Source of the DNA: Artocarpus heterophyllus
Taxonomy: Eukaryota > Streptophyta > Magnoliopsida > Rosales > Moraceae
Length of the DNA: 64,000 nt
Assembly (NCBI GenBank): GCA_025403435.1
Contig: CM046337.1
Span: forward strand, 3,355,501-3,419,500
Reading direction: 5' to 3'
Shown: positions 34,394 to 46,218 of the stretch, in pieces
Position numbering within the stretch: position 1 is the first letter of the stretch
How the letters are laid out: every line of letters starts with the position of its first letter
The notes under the pieces: generated by a model
What the model was told of the DNA's origin: nothing
Database searches by the model: none
The model's input: the letters and a program-made list of their open reading frames with translations, nothing else
Translations under genes and position numbers: made by a program

Positions 34394-36542
34394 TGTCACA
34401 CCCCCAGAGTACGGAAGGTGACATGGTGGTTTATTTAGGTTAATTAAATAAAAATTTAATTAAAATATAGGTTAAATAATTTAATTAGTTATGAGAATTG
34501 TGATAATTTAAAACCTTTTAGACAAATATTTATAGTAATTAAACAAATAGGTTTAATAAAATAAACAATAAGTATACCATTATAGAGAAAGGGAGAGAAG
34601 ACGAGTTGGGTCTCACTGGCCCACAACTTGTGTACATATATAATATTGACAATATTAAATTACAACCACAGTCTAAAATAGAAAGAAAGTTAAGGTAATA
34701 CATACCTTGATATTGTAATCCAAATAACCTACTCGGCACTTCTACGGCTCGCTGGTCCGGTCAACAGACTCTTCTCCAATCCTAAGATGAAATCCGCCTA
34801 AAAGGGAGAGATTTTAAAACAAATAAAAATACGAGTGAAAGACTTAGTAGGACTATATTTTAAAAACATCTAACTTTAAAAGGAAATTCTCATTATACAA
34901 GGAATTATTAAGAAAATATACTTGAATAAGAAAATAAATAAAAGCCAATAAAATTAATCTTCCCAAAACCATTTATTGGTCGACCAGAAAGAATATCATT
35001 TCCTTTTTCCTAGGCAAACTATATATACAACACCACTGCAGTAGCTCAACTGGGTTTCAGGACCTGCCCCCAAGGTTGCACGCTACACGACCCGATCTTT
35101 GATATGGCATCATGCCCATATATACATATTTCTATGATTATAAAATTTTATTTTACCAAGTATTTTCATTTACATTCATTATGAGGTTTATCATGAGAAT
35201 CACCTCAATCTACTATTTATGAAAACAGGCAATAAAAATCCCTTTTTCAATCAATCATTGAAAACATTTTAATAGAAACCCATTTTAGGCCAAAATCATT
35301 TGAAAGCTAGGTTACCAAAGGAAGGGGTATAAGTCCTACCTCAATAGTCGTGCCAGTGTCCCACACTGTAATCCCGATCAGCTATATGCTAGCTCCGCGG
35401 ATCCACGAACAACCTTAAATATGAACTAAGTCTATCAGTATCTGGCTTAGGATATTCTACGTCACTAAACTATCTCATGGTGTCCTAGTGTGCCATTTGT
35501 ACTTATAAAATCATTTTATAAAGTTGAGATTTCAATTAGGGTTTAAAACGATAAAAATGGATGAAAAACAACAAAACTTCACCATGCTTGGTCAGCCTGC
35601 CGGTCATCTTGGTTCAGCTTGCCGGAAACCCAGGTCTAGTTGGTCGAACATTTTCAGGTTCGGCCTACCAGACGTATAAATTCGGCCTGCCGAACTAGAA
35701 AATTCTAAAATTTTTCAGGCCTGGGTTCTGGACCTCTCCAAGCCCAAATCCTCATTTCAATCTGTTTTTCTTAGTTCCCAGGCATGGATGACAATTATAG
35801 ATGATAGAAAAACATAATAAAACACTTTTTAGCACATTTAAACAAGATTTACACAAAAAATTTGAATAAATCTAAAAATATGAAAAAAGGGAAAAAAATA
35901 AAAAATCTCGATTCAAATCCATTTTTGGTCAAACAAAGCTTAGATTCTAGTTGTTTTAAGTTTCTCTAACTTAGATTAATGATTTTCTAAGCTTAAACGA
36001 ACTTAAATTTTCAGAATACAAGAAAAATTGAAAAATTGAAAAAGTTCTGAAATTTTAAAACTAACCTTAAATCGAAGCTTTGATTTGAAGTTATAATTGT
36101 CTAAACACATTCCCAAGCTTCCAATCTGCTAAAAACCAAAGCTTGAACTTGTTTTTGACTCAAAAATTTGAGAAGAAATAAAAGAGAAAGAGAAACAGAG
36201 AGAAGAGAGAGAGACGAGCGTAAGAGAGAGAGTGAGAGAGGGAGTGAGTTGAGTGAAAGAGAGAGGGAGAGGAGAGAGAATAAATAGAGGGAGGAGTGGG
36301 CGGTTTCACTTTGTAGAAACCGTGTGCTGCCTACTGTTTTGTAAAACAATTATTTTTTTTACATTCGACAAATTGTTTGTTCCAAATATTAAAACACAAA
36401 TAAAAATAACTAAAAATGATTTAAAATCCATTTGATTAGAAAAATAATTACAAAACACTTAGATCATAGTTAAACCATAATTTGACACACTATTACACCA
36501 TTTTACATACTAATATCACTTAATTAATTTCAGGGCGTTACA
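34394..36542. mobile_element. Solo LTR-like element, Ty3/gypsy-type ends
   Basis: 2149 bp beginning TGTCACACCCCC and ending GGGCGTTACA, the end type common in plant gypsy (Tekay/Del-like) LTRs. Flanking pentamers are TCCTT and TTCTT (four of five match), consistent with an aged 5-bp target duplication. There is no internal coding region and no second LTR in the window, so it is either a solo LTR or a non-autonomous element. It has a long GA-rich tract (36180-36290). Confidence 0.6.
36180..36290 (+). repeat. GA-rich low-complexity tract
   Basis: Imperfect AG/GAGA repeats within the LTR-like element. The minus-strand frame across it (Leu/Ser-rich) is an artefact of composition. Confidence 0.9.
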
Positions 36543-37054
36543 TTCTTGCTTGCTAAGGCCACAGAGGTCCAACAGGGTTTTGCAACTATTAGCTCCTTGC
36601 TGTCATACATGTTTGCCTTTTTGCTTTCAACTATAAGGGTTTTTTGTAAAATTATTTACCACTGGATGTTATGATCTGGGTCTAAGTATTTTTTCCATTT
36701 TTCTTTCCACTTCTCTAACATTATTTGTAAATTTATGGTGTTGGAATATTTTTCGAGTTCTGATTTTTTCTTTTGTCTAGTGAAATGTAAAATGAATTAT
36801 AGTTGGTTTGCATTGCTTGTCCACATTTACTTTGTTGAAACTACTTCATGTTTTTGTTGATGTTGTTAGATTACAGTGACCTGAATTATATTTGGTTCAA
36901 CCAAAAAAGCTCGGAGTGCAACATATGTAATAGAGTTATAATTATGAGATTTTTTTGGGTCTGTGGTGGTTGCGGAACTATATATATTCTCGCATAAACA
37001 TATGTCATGATACATTGTTGTAGGGTTTGTAGCATTATATTCACTCAAAACACT

Positions 37055-37978
37055 CCCTTTTATATATTGGCTTTGTAAATTGAAAACAGAAAAAGAAAAG
37101 AGTTAAATACATGATATGATAATGTGATTAATGTTTAGATATGAAGAATATCAAAATCTTAGAGATAATGCCAATGATGTAAAGATTTTATCCCAAGAAG
37201 GTTTCATAGATAAAGGCAACATATTGAGAAGATTTTCAGAGTATCCTTCAAATTCCAAATCAGAATCTAAAGTCTATCTTAACTTGGGGAGCAAATTTGA
37301 TTTGAAAAAAGATTGAAAATTTAAATTAAAGGAGAATTTTAACTCCAGTTTACAAAAGCTGAGACTAAGATGTGATTTAATGTTTTTAAATGAAGAATAT
37401 CTGATTTAGAAGAGAGATCACAATTCTAGAGACAGATCGCATCAGTTTTCAAATTCGAGTTCAAATCTGTCGTAACAAATTCTGCAACGGTTTGAATTTT
37501 TAATAAGGTTTCATTGCCTATTAAAGAAAGACGAGTCTGAGAATTTTTAATAGAGTTTCTAGAGGACAAACAATCATACAAATAGTGAGTTTTTGTCCAA
37601 GTATTTTTTGGAGAAAATACATCATTCTATGGGAGGAAAATTTACAGTTTTCGAAAAAAACATTCTACGGTAGACTAGAGTCTCGTGAAACAGACTAAAG
37701 ACGAGTGATGTTCGCTGAACAAGGTCGTAAGAAGTACAACAATATATTTGTCAATTACTAAGAGGGAGTTTTACATTAATTAAGTTCAATTGGTGATTGT
37801 ATACAGTTTTTCTTAATAGCTTGTTTAACATCTGGGCATGGCCCCCGGGGACGTAGGTTTAACAATCGAACCTCGATAACAATTTGCTATGTTCTTTTGC
37901 TTATTTCGTGCATTGGTAATTTTTAATTAATTAGAATTTAATTAAAAATTCTATAGTTTCCTTAAAACAGATCTTTCA
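37055..37978 (+). repeat. 5' LTR of the gag-only element
   Basis: Aligns with 41117-42032 through phrases such as TTTGTAAATTGAAAAC, GAAGAATATCAAAATCTT and GAGACTCGTG-like text. The frame 37131-37316 inside it is not a gene. Confidence 0.8.
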
Positions 37979-37980
37979 AT

Positions 37981-37992
37981 TGATATCAGAGC
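37981..37992 (+). other. Primer-binding site of the gag-only element
   Basis: TGATATCAGAGC, two bases after the LTR end. It differs from the copia consensus by one base. Confidence 0.75.
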
Positions 37993-38066
37993 AATTCACT
38001 AACCCTGTTTTGGTGAGATTTTGGGACAAGATCTATGCTTTTGCAGGTATAGAATTGCTAAGAGAT

Positions 38067-39690
38067 GGAGGCTCAATCACGAAACCAACACTTTTGGATG
38101 GTTCAAATTATTCATACTGGAAGGCATGTGTGAGAGCATTCATCAAGGCAATCAATGAAAGAGCATGACGATCTATTTTGACAAGCTAAGATCATCCTGC
38201 TGTTGTTGATAGAATTACTCTTAAGCCACAGGAATCATAGTCTAAAGATGAGGTGAAATTTGTAAATTACAATTCAAAAGCTCTTAATGCCCTGTTCAAT
38301 GCTATAGATGTGAATCAATTCAAGCTTATCTCCATATGCAAATCTGTCAAAGAGGCATGGAATATTCTTCAAACCACACATGAGGGAACCACTGCTATTA
38401 AAGTTTCTAAACTACAATTGCTAGCTACTAGGTTTGAAATTTAAGAATGCATGATGATGAACAGATTGTTGATTTTAACGCAAAATTATGTGATATTGCT
38501 AATGAGGCGTTTACTCTTTGTGAAAAGTATTCTGACTCAATGCTTGTAAGAAAAATCCTAAGATCACTTCCTAAGAGTTTTATTTACAAGGTTGTAGCAA
38601 TTGAAGAAGCCAAGGATCCTGACTTCTTGAAACTTGATGAATTAACAGGTTCATTGTAAACTTTTGAGGTGAAAACTAAAGCAAAAGAAGAAAGCAAAAA
38701 GCATAGCCCCACAAGCCAAAGTAAAAAAGTCTCATAAGGACGAAATGTCCAATGATGATGAAGAGGATTTGTTAGAATCTCTTGCTTCGTTGAAAGAAAA
38801 ATTTGGTAAAATTTTGACAAAGATTAATAAGAAGAAAAAATCAACAATTCATCAAAGGTTGAAAATGTCTAGAAAAACAAAGGCTCCTTTAAGCTTCCCG
38901 ATGGCATTAAAACTATCAAAGAGATTCAGTGTCGAAAATGCAAAGGTTTTGGCCATAGTCAATCTGAATGTGCTCACACAATCAAGAAGAAATCTAAGGC
39001 CATGGCTTCCACCTAGAATGATGAAGAATCTGAAGGGAGTCAAGAGGATGATGAGCTCATGAGTAATTATGTGGTGTTTAACATAATCACTACATCTGTC
39101 GCAGAATCTATCACAACAAAAACTATAACAGAATATGACAAAAACTTTATCCGGCTACATTTCGTTACAAAAACTAAGAATAATAGTGATGATGATGATT
39201 CAATATAGGATGCCTATAAATTTATGTATAACAAATAGGTGAAGGTGTGCAAATTAAATAAGACCCTAAAAGATCAAGTGGCCAGACTTACTAAGGAAAG
39301 AGATGAACTAAAGAAAGCAGGCATAAATTATGAACTCTTACCTACCAAAAATGAGGAGAAATTATCTTAAACAAGGTCTGAATTAGAGCACATTTTGAAG
39401 ACCGTGAAGATGCTGAATACCAGCAACCAAGCTTGATCATATTCTGACATTAGGAAAATCTAATGGAGACCATCACGGTCTTAGACACACAGGTGGAGGC
39501 ACAAACACAATAATGAGTTTTGTCAAGGAGAGCAAAAGTCTACACCGTCAACGCCAACTGGTAAGAAGTCTATTCACACATCCCCTCCTTCATCAGGTAA
39601 GTCGAAAAGATTTGTTTCCACTTATCACTTTTATAACACTAAAGGCCATATTCGACCTAAATACTTTAAATTCTTGAAATCATTGAAAAG
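38067..39690 (+). pseudogene. copia-type gag (broken) of the gag-only element
   Basis: Gag reads in pieces: LLDGSNYSYWKACVRAFIKA, then KALNALFNAIDVNQFKLISI and KEAWNILQTTHEGTT, then DFNAKLCDIANEAF and VRKILRSLPKSF. These are typical copia gag blocks. Stops interrupt it near 38166, 38442 and 38657, and the frame shifts. A zinc-knuckle-like stretch (QCRKCKGFGHSQSECAH in a shifted frame) lies near 38930-38970. A second, degenerate one (HFYNTKGHIRPKYF) lies near 39630-39665. Asp/Glu- and Lys-rich spacers separate them. Not functional. Confidence 0.8.
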
Positions 39691-39779
39691 TGGTATGATA
39701 AATAATTCATTGTTTCCCCCCAGACTAAAAAGGACTCTTAAATCGAAAATTGATTTAAACAATAAAGTTATTAGAAAAT

Positions 39780-39957
39780 TTTGGATTAAAAAGTTTGGTT
39801 TATGTGTGAAAAAAAAAAAACCTGAGGCATATGATGCTTTCAAAGATTTGTGCATGAGATTAAAGACTAAAAAGCAATTCACAGACATATTTTCCAAGAC
39901 AATTAATGCTCCTAGGTTCAAATTACTTAGGAAAGCATTGGAAATTTGCATTGTTTG
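39780..39957 (+). pseudogene. copia pol C-terminal remnant
   Basis: A short open stretch ends QFTDIFSKTINAPRFKLLRK and a few more residues. This resembles the extreme C-terminus of copia RNase H/pol (ADIFTK type). It follows gag directly, so almost the whole pol was deleted. Confidence 0.6.
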
Positions 39958-39958
39958 A

Positions 39959-41085
39959 TTTGCATATTAGTTTCTTTACATTTAATGCATGCATATTGCA
40001 TTTGGCACATATAAGGTTCATGTTTATTTGTTTTATGCATAAAAAAAATCAGAATTTAGCATAAAAAATAATTGGTTTAATATGGATTATTTGAAAAGAC
40101 ATTTGTGCATAAATCAATCTTGATTATTATAGAGCTTTAATTGATTGATTTTTATGCACTAAAAAAATATTATATTCTAAATAGATATTTGAGAATGATG
40201 TAACCTAGTCTTGATGTTTTTGAATTATGCTTCGACTGTTTTTTTGGATTCTTTTATGCAAATATAACATGTAAAAAGTATAAAAAAAAAAGAGAAAAAA
40301 AGGGAAAAGCTGTCCATAAGTAATCTAGACTTATGAATCACTAAGATGTAAAAAATGATCTACCATGAGAAGAAAAAGCCTCCTAAATGCAATAAAATTT
40401 AATATAATAACGTTATGATAAATAAAAAATATATTTGCATAATGTGCTTTTTCAGATGATCAGGATAGTTGGAACAGGTTTTTTAAAAATTTTGAGATGA
40501 CAAGTTGTAAAGTTCAAGAAGCTCTATTTAGTATGGTATATTTTCTCATACTCACGCTTGGACTATATTGTTATGCTCTTGATAGTTTTAAATTTGATAG
40601 ATGCTCAAGCCATGATGATTTGAATAAAATTCATGTTTAAAAGACAAAAAATAAATGCTAATTCTCACCAAAAAGATTTTTTTATTTGTGTTTAGGTGCA
40701 TCATGTTTAATTTCTGCATTTTAAATCTTTTTACTTGCATTCACATGTTCATACTAGGCGCACACATATACACAAAGAAAAAAAAAAAAAACATTGTCAC
40801 ATCATTATAAAGAAGCTAGGTGCCTTATGTCTTTAGAAACTTTGTTTGTCAATAGCTCTTAAGTCTGTCAAGAAAATTTTGGTTTGAAAAAGATGAATTA
40901 ATTCAAGGGGAGCAATGACTTGAATCAACATAATGCATATTGTCTCGTTGAGTTTAATGATTTCAATTTATATATGAGTCCTTTAAATTGTTTCGCTGTG
41001 CTAATGATTTTGACATTATTGACAAAAAGAGGAGGATATTTGTTTTGGGATTTTTTTTTGTTTTTGGGTTTTGTCAAATATGACA
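39959..41085 (+). other. 3' non-coding part of the gag-only element
   Basis: AT-rich, no gene recognised. It ends in a purine-rich stretch before the 3' LTR. Confidence 0.6.
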
Positions 41086-41096
41086 AAGGGGAAGAT

Positions 41097-42032
41097 TGTT
41101 AGGTTTGAATTTTGTATTGGCATATTAGCTTTGTAAATTGAAAACAAAAAAAGGGAAAAGATAAATATGTGAGGTGATAATGTGATAAATGCTTAAATGT
41201 GAAGAATATCAAAATCTTGGAGATAAAGCCAATGATCTGAAGATTTTATCCAAGAAGATTTCAAAGATAAAGCCAATGTATTGAAAAGATTTTTAGAATA
41301 TTTTTCAAATTTCAAATCAAAATCTAAGTCTATGTTAGCTTGGGGAGCAAGTTTGATTTGAAAAAGATTGAATATTTGAATTAAATAAGGATTTTATTTC
41401 TAGTTTATAAAAACCGAGACTTGGATGCAATTTAGTGTTTTTAAATGAAGAATATCTAATTTAGAAAAGAGATCACGAGTTTCAGAGACAAATTGCATCA
41501 GTTTTCAAATTCAAGTTCAAATCTGTCGCAATAAATTTGTGATGGTTTAAATTTTTAATAAGGTTTTACTGCCTATAAAAGGAGGACAAGACTGAAACTT
41601 TTCCATAGAGTTTCTAGAGGGCAAACAAGCATAAAAACAATGAGTTTTCGTCTAAGTATTTTTGGGAGAAGATACATTTTTCTTCGAGAGGAGAATTTGC
41701 AATTTTTGGGAGAAAATACTTTGTAGTAGACGAGAGTCTCGTGAACCAGTTCAAAGATGAGTCATCCTCGCTAAACAATGTCATAAGAAGTACGGCAACA
41801 TAGGCGTCAGTCACTAAGGAGTCTTACATTGATTAAGTCCAATTGGTGTTTGAATACAAATTTTCTTAATGGATTGTTCAACATCTGGACGTGACCCCCC
41901 AGGAGGTAGGTTTTAACAACTGAACCTCAATAACAATTTGACGTGTTCTTTTGTTTATTTCATGCATTGATAATTTTTAATAAATTAGTCTTTAATTAAA
42001 AATTTGGTAGTTTCCTTGAAATAGATCTTTCA
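41097..42032 (+). repeat. 3' LTR of the gag-only element
   Basis: 936 bp. It starts TGTTAGG after the purine tract and ends GATCTTTCA. The last 65 bp or so are repeated just outside, at about 42050-42114. Confidence 0.8.
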
Positions 42033-42114
42033 GTACCAACTTTAATTTTTTAATTAATTAGTCTTTAATTAAAAATTCGGTAGTTTTCTTAAAATAGATC
42101 TTTCAATACCAATC
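41968..42114 (+). repeat. Tandem repeat of the LTR tail
   Basis: The segment AATTAGTCTTTAATTAAAAA through GATCTTTCA occurs twice, about 82 bp apart (ends at 42032 and 42114). This makes the exact 3' boundary of the element ambiguous. Confidence 0.75.
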
Positions 42115-42307
42115 TTTTTGACATGGTAAATTTGTTTATTCTCTGTCGTGATTTTTCCCGTTTAAGGTTTTCTATGTAACTATGTAGGTCCTTGTTTTAC
42201 ATTTCTCTATTGTCTATTCTCGTTAATTCTAAAACAGTTCTCATCATCATTTTTATTTTTATTTTTTACGCGACTTTAATCTTGTTCTCATCAATAACTT
42301 GTTATGA

Positions 42308-42480
42308 AATGCAGGTCGGATAATAATTTGCAAAATATTCGCGCCAAGATAGATGAACCTGACTTCACACGTTTGATCTCAATAAAGAGGTAGCAGACAA
42401 CACCTTCTTCATATCGGAAACTGCCGGCGCAAATTCCTTCAGATGATTCTACCGTCAAGGACAACCGGTATTGGTCGTAT
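42308..42480 (+). pseudogene. DRIP-like exon 3 fragment
   Basis: GAAATGCAG followed by sequence matching the start of exon 3 of the intact DRIP-type gene (DNNLQNIRAKI), then AQIPSDDSTVKDN, which resembles the chimera's exon 3/4 join. It has an internal deletion after RAKI and a TAG near 42392. It is closer to the chimera at 31.9 kb than to the intact gene. Confidence 0.65.
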
Positions 42481-42689
42481 GTTTCTACAATGGAAGGAGA
42501 GGATTCGTTATCCATGGTTTATTAATTTTGATGTCGTTATGTCCAGTTTGCGCTGTTTATAGAGTAAATAATATTTATACAGTAAAATTTACTAAAAATA
42601 TTTTTAAAACATATTATTTATTTTTAAAAGTATCAAAAATCTGTTATTTTTCATTCTTTTTTAAAAAACTACTCAAAACATTTCATGTG

Positions 42690-43345
42690 TTTTGTCTAAA
42701 TATTATTTTTTCTTCCTTATTATTAAAATGCCTAAAACACCCAATGTATTGTGCTTAGCTATCACTTTTTCTTATTTTATTATTAAAATGTCTAAAATAT
42801 TCTTTGTGTTTTTAAAATCACACTCAAAAAATCACCCCTGAAGCAATTAATTTTTTAAAAAATTCAAGATTATTCTTTCCAATATATATTAAACGTTATT
42901 TTAAATATAAATTGACAAAATTAAAGAAAAAGTAATTTAAAATCTTTAAATAAATATTTTAATTAAGCATATACTTTAATTATTTTAAAAGTTTAAAATT
43001 TTTAATGTTGATTTTATTTAGTATTTTGGTCTAATAATGATTTGAATTGTATTTAGAAGATTGGAAAAGATGATTTTAGTTTTTAAAAAAGTTTGATAAA
43101 AAATGAAAAAACTCGTCAACAACAAAAACACACATACACAAAATAGCCTTTCAATTTAATATATATTGGAAAAGATAATATTAAAATTTTAAATAAATTA
43201 ATTGGTTTAGAGTATTTTGAGTATAGTTTTGAAAACACGGAGTGTTTTAGGCATTTTTAATAATAAGAGAGGTAAAAATAGTATTTAGACAAAATACAGT
43301 TGATGTTTTGAACATTTTTAATAACAAAAGAAGCAAAAATATATT
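42690..43345. repeat. Fold-back element with inverted arms of about 200 bp
   Basis: The left arm (about 42690-42897) reads TTTGTCTAAATATTATTTT, TTATTATTAAAATGCC and TCTTTCCAATATATATTAAA. The reverse complement of 43148-43345 reads the same words in the same order. The spacer is about 250 bp of AT-rich DNA. A transcript would fold into a long hairpin. No coding capacity. It resembles a fold-back or MITE-type DNA element; a target duplication was not identified. Confidence 0.75.
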
Positions 43346-43529
43346 TAGACAAAATATATAGGGTATTTGGAAGAATGGTGGAAACTATTGGTTAGAACCA
43401 CTTTTATTATACAATGTGAGAGCTTTACACTGTAGTATATGAGAGTTTTATACGGTTTATAACTAAAAATAATAATAAAAACCGAGGTTTTTACTATTCA
43501 TTTAAACAGCCGGATAGGGTTTTTTTGGG

Positions 43530-43960
43530 TCCTTTTCTTTATTTTCACTTACTTTTTGCTCCTTTTGTCATCTGGGTCTATTCTATTTTGCTTTTTACTT
43601 TTGTAACTATAAAATTACTAGCGAATTAGCAAGTACTTGTGCTTCTGGGTACACTTACGTGTGATACGGGTTCATTAAATTACGGCTTGAGTTTTTTTTT
43701 TTTTTTTTTGGGTGATGAATAGTTGCTGCTTGAATTAGTAAAGATGAAAATTTGCTTCTCAGATCATTTGCCTGTGCTAGTTCTCAATTCATTCTACCTT
43801 TGTTTTATTAGCATTAATGTTCGTTGTTATATATTTCATCGTTGAATCTATTTGCTTGGCTCGATCTTTGTCTTGGCAATTTGCTATTTATGATCAAGAC
43901 TTACTTCTGCTAGGCGGTGATATACCGATCATCTTCTAGTGATTTAAATTCCTTATTGTA
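43530..43960 (+). pseudogene. DRIP-like intron/exon 1 flank fragment
   Basis: Non-coding sequence matching the first-intron region of the chimera (30850-31200). Shared phrases are ATCTGGGTCTATTCTATTTTG and GACTTGTGCTTCT/ACTTGTGCTTCTGGGT, then CGTGTGA..TTAAATTACTG-like text. It indicates a third DRIP-like copy broken up in this region. Confidence 0.55.
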
Positions 43961-45180
43961 TTACATAGCTTATTGTATAGTATAATTAATTGGTGACTAC
44001 ACCCATTGACATGACAATAATATCAAAAATTTAAGACTGTTTATTCTCTCGATATTTTTCTATCTATTACATCAATAAAATCAATAAAATAGATTTTTAT
44101 CGTTATAAAAGACGACATTCTATAGTAGCAAAAAGAAATTAAATATGATATAAATTAAAAAGGATAAAAAATAGCAAAGAAAAGATTGTACAAAATTCTA
44201 TACAAATCATCCTTAGTTATAGAATTCTCAAACTACCCTTAATTAATTTGCACTCAAATTTCGCATGGAGTGGCCTAATTCTTAAATTACAAGTTAAAGA
44301 CTCAACAGTCTTGCATGCACATTTTCGTCACCTACATATATCTATGGAGTGACCTAACCAAGGAAAAATTCAAAGTCTCCATTGTAATTGTCCTATGTGT
44401 GGAGAAAGAAGCAAAAAATCGATACAGAGAAGAATATTTGGGTTTTATTACGGAGGGGATGCTAATTCTATCTCTTAATACAGTTGCGGGTCAAGCAAGT
44501 TAGTTTGTATGAGAGAAACGATTGGAAAACCAAGTCAAAAAAAGACATGGCATTATCTCTTCTTCTAGAGAGTTTTTTTTTTTTTTTTCGTGTTTGGGTA
44601 AAACAAGGCTTTTGGCAATCCACTACTTATCCATGGTATGACAAATTGTTACCCCGTTACACCCTTCTACAAAATTCCAAAGATCTCATCTTCAATAAAG
44701 CATAAAAATGTAGTTTTGAGGCCAAAAGTCCAACGCCCGCCTGATTTTGTGCCGTGATGAACGAGCTAGAACTATAGTCCAATCGGTACACCAGTCTATT
44801 TATGTGCCGAAAAGTCCTGTCACACTTCAAATTGCTCTCTAGAAGTGTGCAACTCCTTGTGTTCCAGGGCAAAAAAAAAGTTCAATAGACCATAATATTA
44901 AGCTCTCATATATTTTAATATTTGAGTTTGTTTTTTAGTACAAACTTATTTGTCAAACACTTATTACGGTCGACCATAATTTTTTGTTTGTTATTTTCAT
45001 ACAAAGTAATTCAGTTGCCTGAATTGACCGGAACCTTTTAATTGGCTAACGTCTTTGTCATCTCACTAATTTTTATGAACTTATGTCTCATAGAAGTATA
45101 AGCCATATTATCCATGTATAGTTTTTACAAGGTCATGAGCCATGGTCGACATAAATTTGCCAACTCATTGCATAGTATTC
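43961..45180. other. Intergenic, upstream of gene G
   Basis: AT-rich with no gene recognised. Frames 44315-44503 and 44484-44705 carry no known family. The last 300 bp are the putative promoter of G. Confidence 0.5.
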
Positions 45181-45218
45181 AAAGGTCAGTTTAGTAATTT
45201 TAATGGTGACCTCCTCCC

Positions 45219-45225
45219 TATAAAT
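45219..45225 (+). promoter_or_regulatory. TATA box of gene G
   Basis: TATAAAT, 72 bp upstream of the ATG at 45291. The spacing is the same as in C and E. Confidence 0.65.
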
Positions 45226-45290
45226 CCAAGCCCTTTTCTAGCTACATCATATCCCAATAACAGAATTGCAACAACTTTATAGTACTCAAA

Positions 45291-46218
45291 ATGGTGAAGA
45301 TGATCAGCCCATGGTTGGCAGTGTTCTTGCTCTCTATGGTTGCAAGTGCATATGCCCAAAGTGCCACTAATGTGAGAGCCACGTATCATTACTACAACCC
45401 ACAGCAAAACAACTGGGACTTGAGAGCTGTGAGCGCCTACTGCGCCACCTGGGACGCCGACAAGTCCTACGCATGGCGCAGCAAGTATGGTTGGACCGCC
45501 TTCTGCGGGCCCTCTGGTCCTCAAGGCCAAGGGGCTTGTGGCAAATGCTTGAAGGTAAGACAAAATCATGAACTCCCTTTCTTTTTTCTACAACATATTC
45601 CAAATTTTAGATATTGTGTTTGTCCCAATACTCATAGTGTAATTTTCACTAAAAATGTTTCTAAATTTAATAAGTAGACCGTCTTCATGCATTAAAATCT
45701 TATGTGACACCCATAGCGTTCAACACCACACATTAATAAAAAATAGATTCCACAACATATACTTTACAAATAGAGGTCATTTTTATTAATTGTGATGTTT
45801 AATATCGCTGTACTTCTCCGAGTATTTTTCCCTTTACTCGAGACCACCTACAGATGAAACCCACCATGTGAGCAATTGTGGGACCCTTATGGAAAAGATG
45901 TGCTCAAACATCAACACTCATTAAAAAAAAAAAAAAAAAAACTGTCACATTAGCATTCTCAGAGTGGTAATTATCTTAACCAAAAATGTTCGTGATAGTA
46001 AAATGCTAATCAGAATGTTGTGTGGATGATGTGAACATATGCAGGTGACAAACACCAAGGATACATCAGCAAAAGTAACAGTAAGAATAGTGGATCAGTG
46101 CAGCAACGGTGGACTGGATTTGGACGTGAACGTGTTTAACCAGATTGACACCGATAAATCTGGTTATCAGCAAGGCCACCTTATTGTCAACTATGAATTT
46201 GTCAACTGTGGTGACTAA
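45291..46218 (+). CDS. Class II PR-4 (barwin) protein G
   Basis: Two exons: 45291-45554 and 46045-46218 (intron 490 bp, phase 0, GTAAGA...GCAG), giving 145 residues. The signal peptide ([22 protein letters not shown]) precedes mature [11 protein letters not shown]. The barwin domain is complete: [50 protein letters not shown] and a terminal VNCGD, with all six Cys. There is no C-terminal extension, so an extracellular RNase-type antifungal protein is expected. It stands 16 kb from the array, and its flanks share no obvious repeats with it. It may be the older, stable member of the family here. Confidence 0.95.

Larger units (their letters stand above)
37055..42032 (+). mobile_element. Old gag-only LTR retrotransposon (copia-like, non-autonomous)
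   Basis: Two diverged direct repeats of about 0.93 kb bound it. The 3' LTR is 41097-42032 (TGTTAGGTTTG...GATCTTTCA). The 5' LTR ends at 37978 and is recognisable from about 37055, its first 20 or so bases being lost. A primer-binding site TGATATCAGAGC (one mismatch to initiator Met-tRNA) follows at 37981, and a polypurine tract (AAAGGGGAAGA) precedes the 3' LTR. Inside are a broken gag and then only the last few dozen residues of pol. The reverse transcriptase and integrase regions are missing. Many LTR differences show an old insertion. Confidence 0.85.

Noticed and set aside
36101..36349. Ser/Leu-rich minus-strand frame
   Set aside because: It is a translation of the GA-rich tract in the LTR-like element.
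45367..45603. Minus-strand frame across gene G exon 1
   Set aside because: Antisense shadow of a conserved coding exon.
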